A DNA stretch of 64,000 bases from Jutongia hominis. GTDB taxonomy: Bacteria; Bacillota; Clostridia; Lachnospirales; Lachnospiraceae. Where the stretch lies: the NCBI RefSeq assembly GCF_014384965.1, contig NZ_JACRSW010000014.1, forward strand, positions 62,001-126,000, given 5' to 3'. The position numbers were made by a program, and so were the translations under genes. Below, piece by piece: positions 62,135 through 64,000 of this stretch; position 1 is the stretch's first letter; every line of letters starts with the position of its first letter. The notes beneath the pieces were generated by a model. The model ran no database searches and was not told where the DNA came from. It saw only the letters and a list, made by a program, of their open reading frames with translations.

Positions 62135-62908
62135 TCAATTATCAATTGTACTTTTTATTATGTTTTCATTAAAAGTATTGGCAATATTTTCATAAGCAGC
62201 TATGGCAACCGCCCTATCTACTTCCGATAATACATTAACAGCCGATATATTATCATCAAAAGCCGCATCTTTTTTACTCTTTTGCATATTAATCTCTTCT
62301 ATCTGTCTGCGCTTTTCTGCCGCCTCCTCACTGCGCTCTAAATATTGTCTACGCCGTTTAGCCTTCTCTTCATCTTCAGCTTTCATTTGCGCCTCTATCT
62401 TTGCTTTTTTTTCTGGTGAAACATCTCCACAAACATAATAGTGTGCAGTTCCATCCGGGTGAATAACCATACCATAAGATTGAATCTCAAACCCCCCGAC
62501 TGCCATCTGCGCCTTCACAGTTGACTGCGAAGCAAAAAAATCCTGTATCATCTTTTCGTAATAAGCTGCTTTTTTGGGATCATTTGCCATTGTTTCCAAA
62601 ACATTGGGTGCAATCACAATATTATTCATCCCATATGTCCCCGTCCCCAATGAATCCATACTCTTTTGATCACTTCCAACATTTTGGATCATTATATTCC
62701 CATATTTAGCCTTTAAATATTCAGTGTAGGTATCTACTTTTGAAACACTATTTTCATTTGGCTTCTGTACTTTCTCTGTATTAGCACCCTCTTTAGCAGA
62801 TAAAATCTTATTGAAATCTAAATGATTGGCTTGCCCTGTCGTCTTATTCTGTTGATACCTATAATTCTGATTATAAGCATTAACTGAATTTTCAACGCCT
62901 AATCCCAT
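62135..62908 (-). CDS. DUF6033-like protein of the agr-linked locus
   Basis: 257 residues behind GGAAAGGAG. It begins MGLGVENSVNAYNQNYRYQQ. Middle: DTYTEYLKAKYGNIMIQNVG, VLETMANDPKKAAYYEKMIQ and GMVIHPDGTAHYYVCGD, aligning with the gene at 38523, then a Lys/Glu/Arg-rich coiled coil (EEKAKRRRQYLERSEEAAEK). It lies next downstream of the AgrD-like gene, about 190 bases away with a hairpin between. The paralogue at 38523 lies in the LytTR-controlled operon. Confidence 0.7.
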   Translation of the reverse strand: MGLGVENSVNAYNQNYRYQQNKTTGQANHLDFNKILSAKEGANTEKVQKPNENSVSKVDTYTEYLKAKYGNIMIQNVGSDQKSMDSLGTGTYGMNNIVIAPNVLETMANDPKKAAYYEKMIQDFFASQSTVKAQMAVGGFEIQSYGMVIHPDGTAHYYVCGDVSPEKKAKIEAQMKAEDEEKAKRRRQYLERSEEAAEKRRQIEEINMQKSKKDAAFDDNISAVNVLSEVDRAVAIAAYENIANTFNENIIKSTIDN

Positions 62909-62998
62909 ATTAACTCCTTTCCACGGTTCTTCTGTCAGTCAGAACCGTACCTGCTCTCTCCATCCAAAGCCCAAGCAGTAACCTTTAATTGATTTATT

Positions 62999-63033
62999 GG
63001 AGTAAGATAACCCTTTTGGAGTTATCTTACTCC
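62999..63033. terminator. Perfect hairpin between the AgrD-like and DUF6033-like genes
   Basis: Stem GGAGTAAGATAAC / GTTATCTTACTCC. The T run is on the plus-strand side, so termination of the minus-strand transcript is uncertain; it could also stabilise or process the mRNA. Confidence 0.55.
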
Positions 63034-63096
63034 TTTTGTTTTGCCATTACGATAATCACAACCGCAACACTCCACAAAATATTTCATTATTCTGAC

Positions 63097-63246
63097 CTAG
63101 TTTCCCCTTTTCTTCGGTCTTTTCGGCTGGTGATAAATCGCTGAACACTCTGCCGTCCTGCCAAGAACTGTTTTTTCCACTTCATTCCGGGCAATTCTCT
63201 CCACTACTTTCAATACCTTGATTGTAATCTTTTCTGCTTTATTCAT
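63097..63246 (-). CDS. agrD: AgrD-like cyclic (thio)lactone autoinducer precursor
   Basis: 49 residues from ATG 63246 behind GGAGGTAAAGG. Three AgrD parts are visible. An amphipathic N-terminal helix reads EKITIKVLKVVERIARNEVE. The core is RTAECSAIY, in which Cys32 plus four residues (C-S-A-I-Y) matches the five-membered macrocycle of staphylococcal peptides. The charged C-terminal recognition tail, HQPKRPKKRGN, corresponds to the DEPxxPKE-type tail. AgrB would remove the tail and close the ring. Only 27 bases follow the upstream gene's stop. No agrB was found in the window. The AgrC/AgrA-like pair at 42971-45051 is the candidate receiver. Confidence 0.8.
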   Translation of the reverse strand: MNKAEKITIKVLKVVERIARNEVEKTVLGRTAECSAIYHQPKRPKKRGN

Positions 63247-63273
63247 CTTACCTTTACCTCCTCTGATGTTGTA

Positions 63274-64000
63274 TCATAATACTTTTCTGAAACTGTACTC
63301 ATACATATCCGAATACATGTTATCATGCGGTTGGGGCGTCAGCCTTCTATCCAATGCCGCCATATCCACCGTAAAACCACTGTCTGCCACAGAGAAAGCG
63401 CCATTGCTGAATTGAAACTCCGAAGTAAAATCGGGAATCCCCAGATCACCGCTTGTCCTGTTATGTCCTATAATATTTATCAATGCATCCTTTATCCGCT
63501 CTATCTTGGCATTGTCTTTTGTTTTGTTGATCAGATTAGCGGCTTTTTCCGGCAACCCGCCAATTTTTCCGTCCGGTGTCAGATAAAGGTTCTCCAGAGA
63601 AATATCTTCTCCCGTAACCCCTTTTAAGTAACGCCTGACTTCCTGCACATCCGTGGCATACTGATAGGTATTAGACGACAGATTTCCCACACTGTCAGCA
63701 ATTCCTGTGTAATACTGATACATCCGGTCACTGTACTTTTCTTCTACCAGTTTCTGAACCTGTTCCCGGACTTCTTTATCTTCGATACCGCTCACTGTTA
63801 CATTCCCATTGCTTTCAATCTTTATCTGCATTCCATCCAGCTCATCACGTGAGATACCTTTGCTTTCCAGATCCTTTACAAAATCCTCGGAAAAATCATG
63901 TTTCAGTTCCGCCTTCTGCTGTGCTTTCTCAAAATCTTTCAGGTTGGCAAAAATTTTCACATACTCCATTTCCACATCATCCAGTGTCTTTCCTTCTGCC
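63274..64000 (-). CDS. Unknown protein upstream of the AgrD-like gene, partial (cut by right edge)
   Basis: The frame has no stop to the window end, so the gene begins outside; 242 codons are visible. The GTG at 63975 is internal, preceded by AEGKTLDD. Soluble and helical, with LKDFEKAQQKAELKHDFSED, MQIKIESNGNVTVSGIEDKE, LTPDGKIGGLPEKAANLINK and the C terminus DMAALDRRLTPQPHDNMYSD. It is not an AgrB (no membrane helices). It ends 27 bases before the AgrD-like start and probably shares its transcript. Confidence 0.65.
   Translation of the reverse strand, partial: AEGKTLDDVEMEYVKIFANLKDFEKAQQKAELKHDFSEDFVKDLESKGISRDELDGMQIKIESNGNVTVSGIEDKEVREQVQKLVEEKYSDRMYQYYTGIADSVGNLSSNTYQYATDVQEVRRYLKGVTGEDISLENLYLTPDGKIGGLPEKAANLINKTKDNAKIERIKDALINIIGHNRTSGDLGIPDFTSEFQFSNGAFSVADSGFTVDMAALDRRLTPQPHDNMYSDMYEYSFRKVL

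Noticed and set aside
63274..64000. AgrB upstream of the AgrD-like gene
   Set aside because: The protein is soluble without membrane helices or the AgrB His/Cys catalytic pair.

Overview
The window looks like chromosome from an AT-rich, Gram-positive gut-type Clostridia, most likely Lachnospiraceae. This is inferred from the base composition, the strong AGGAGG ribosome sites, sigma-A promoters, a T-box leader, an FMN riboswitch, and the families present (DUF6061, DUF6273, DUF6040, FlxA-like, GHKL/LytTR two-component proteins). Nearly every gene is on the minus strand. No rRNA, tRNA, CRISPR array, transposase or integrase was seen.

Layout. 0-10 kb: a two-subunit ABC exporter (cut by the left edge), a T-box-controlled BASS-family transporter, a histidine phosphatase, a truncated DUF6273 protein, DUF2500, glycerate kinase, an arsenate reductase, and a wrecked S24/S26-peptidase/ABC locus. 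10-16 kb: a 950-residue surface protein with GLUG, MBG-like and BspA-type repeats, a LytTR-PAS regulator, a small XRE regulator, and relics of a conjugative element. 17-21 kb: an operon under an FMN riboswitch joining an FMN-oxidase/ferredoxin protein, a class M sirtuin and a Zn-macrodomain ADP-ribosyl hydrolase, followed by an Rrf2 regulator with its own operators. 21-38 kb and 48-53 kb: a patchwork of single-gene modules (acetyltransferases, methyltransferases, hydrolases, NUDIX, GyrI-like, ClbS-like, radical SAM, HipA kinases). Short imperfect inverted repeats lie at many gene boundaries. Several toxin-antitoxin loci are broken by internal deletions. Three copies of a ~530-bp structured DUF6061 element are scattered through it.

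38.5-48 kb and 53.5-64 kb: a locus of about 18 small proteins without signal peptides. They fall into several paralogous families (including FlxA-like and DUF6033-like) and several share a short C-terminal tail. Embedded in it is an AgrC/AgrA-like pair (GHKL kinase 42971-44341, LytTR regulator 44338-45051). Two promoters, that of the pair itself and that of the FlxA-like operon, carry the same 8-bp direct repeat at a 21-bp period, the geometry expected for a LytTR dimer. At 63097-63246 there is a 49-residue AgrD-like cyclic-peptide precursor (Cys-Ser-Ala-Ile-Tyr core, then a QPK-x-P tail) that a length-limited gene search would miss. Together these suggest an agr-type quorum-sensing circuit controlling a multi-family set of possibly exported proteins. 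No AgrB was found in the window; it may lie beyond the right edge or elsewhere.
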